Shown: positions 63,581 to 64,000 of the stretch, one piece after another
Numbering within the stretch: the first letter of the stretch is position 1
How the letters are laid out: the number at the start of each line of letters is the position of its first letter
Origin: a bacterium
Lineage (GTDB): Bacteria; JAMCPX01
Assembly (NCBI GenBank): GCA_021792615.1
Contig: JAJYUJ010000006.1
Location: 1 to 64,000 of the forward strand
Direction of reading: 5' to 3'
DNA: 64,000 bases
The notes under the pieces: generated by a model
Databases searched by the model: none
Told to the model about the DNA's origin: nothing
What the model saw: the letters and a program-made list of their open reading frames with translations, nothing else
Translations under genes and position numbers: made by a program

Positions 63581-64000
63581 TTATTTCGGCTTGTTCATGA
63601 TGGTATCCGTTACCACCTTTACTGCTGTTCCGCCTGCCAATGCGTAATTTCCCTGGGTGATGACAAGCTGTCCCTGACTCAGTCCGCTGAGGACTTCGAC
63701 CTTGCCGTCTTCTTCATAACCAGTCGTAACGCTAACTTCCCGTGCGATAAGATCCTGTCCGACGACCATAACGTATTCCTTCCCTGTGTCCGGATCAAAG
63801 AGGATAGCGTCTTTCGGTACAATAAGCGTGTTTTTATGGGTATTGCTGATAATATCTACAACAGCGAACATGCCGTCCTTTATCTCCTGGTCTTTGTTGG
63901 GAAAACTTACATTGAGCGCTACAGTCTGGGTTTCCTGGGACACGGTGGGGTTGATCGTTACAATCCTGCCGGTGAACACGTCATTCGGAAAAGATAAAAA
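63581..64000 (-). CDS. RND membrane-fusion protein, C-terminal part (runs off the window)
   Basis: At least 139 residues are present, open to the window edge. Residues near the edge read FPNDVFTGRIVTINPTV, then TQTVALNVSFPNKDQEIKDG and MFAVVDI, the beta-barrel and membrane-proximal domains of HlyD/AcrA/CusB-type adaptors, followed by IVPKDAILFDPDTGKEYVMV and VLSGLSQGQLVITQGNYAL. It links the RND pump to an outer-membrane channel. The N-terminal part with signal peptide and lipoyl domain lies beyond base 64000. Confidence 0.9.
   Translation of the reverse strand, partial: FLSFPNDVFTGRIVTINPTVSQETQTVALNVSFPNKDQEIKDGMFAVVDIISNTHKNTLIVPKDAILFDPDTGKEYVMVVGQDLIAREVSVTTGYEEDGKVEVLSGLSQGQLVITQGNYALAGGTAVKVVTDTIMNKPK

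Noticed and set aside
1-64000. CRISPR arrays, tRNA or rRNA genes, riboswitches
   Set aside because: No regularly spaced repeats, cloverleaf or known riboswitch core was seen in any intergenic gap.

Overview
The window reads as a chromosomal segment of a Gram-negative anaerobe, most likely a Desulfobacterota (former Deltaproteobacteria) or neighbouring lineage. The clues are a complex I without the NADH-oxidising module, an AhbD-type radical SAM enzyme beside hemB (siroheme-dependent heme route), a pair of DUF507 genes, split glycine dehydrogenase (GcvPB), many TPR proteins, and small dispersed hairpin repeats. The lineage call is inference. I saw no rRNA, tRNA, CRISPR array, intact insertion sequence or prophage.

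Layout. 1-10.3 kb (minus): nuoA-B-C-D-H-I-J-K-L-M-N, with no nuoE, nuoF or nuoG. 10.4-17.2 kb (minus): gcvPB, rodA, mrdA, mreD, mreC, mreB, i.e. the rod-shape and elongasome genes. 17.2-23.1 kb (minus): argG, then a three-gene chaperone module (TPR/winged-helix protein, an Hsp70 lacking its lid, a J-domain/TPR protein), khpA, two DUF507 genes and fur. 23.3-24.0 kb (plus): a papain-like protease. 24.1-29.6 kb (minus): a branched-chain amino acid operon, DUF465-ilvD-ilvB-ilvN-ilvC. 29.7-34.0 kb (minus): two tandem plsC-like acyltransferases, an RDD protein, a DUF4177 protein, ahbD and hemB. 34.1-37.0 kb (minus): an AT-rich island of two beta-propeller lipoproteins and one small membrane protein. 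37.4-37.8 kb (plus): a MNT nucleotidyltransferase preceded by what looks like the tail of a decayed HEPN gene. 37.8-42.1 kb (minus): cell-surface sugar genes. 42.6-44.7 kb (plus): yggS, proC, dCMP deaminase. 44.9-48.8 kb (minus): an outer-membrane barrel protein, a fused CoA-transferase and coaE. 49.0-57.1 kb (minus): a nitrogen-assimilation cluster (amtB, a class I amidotransferase, a second amtB, glnA, a NifA-like sigma-54 activator), then miaA and a cysteine-cluster protein. 57.1-64.0 kb (minus): two tandem RND pumps and the end of their membrane-fusion protein, which runs off the window.

How it works together. Most genes lie on one strand with ATGA or zero-gap junctions, so long cotranscribed blocks are likely. 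The nitrogen cluster has readable control: glnA and the distal amtB each carry a GG-N10-GC sigma-54 promoter and nearby ACAA-N2-TTGT palindromes, and the sigma-54 activator gene is next door. Genes that stand out from ordinary housekeeping are the lidless Hsp70 module, this nitrogen regulon, the HEPN remnant, and a dispersed repeat that has become part of the signal peptide of an outer-membrane protein.
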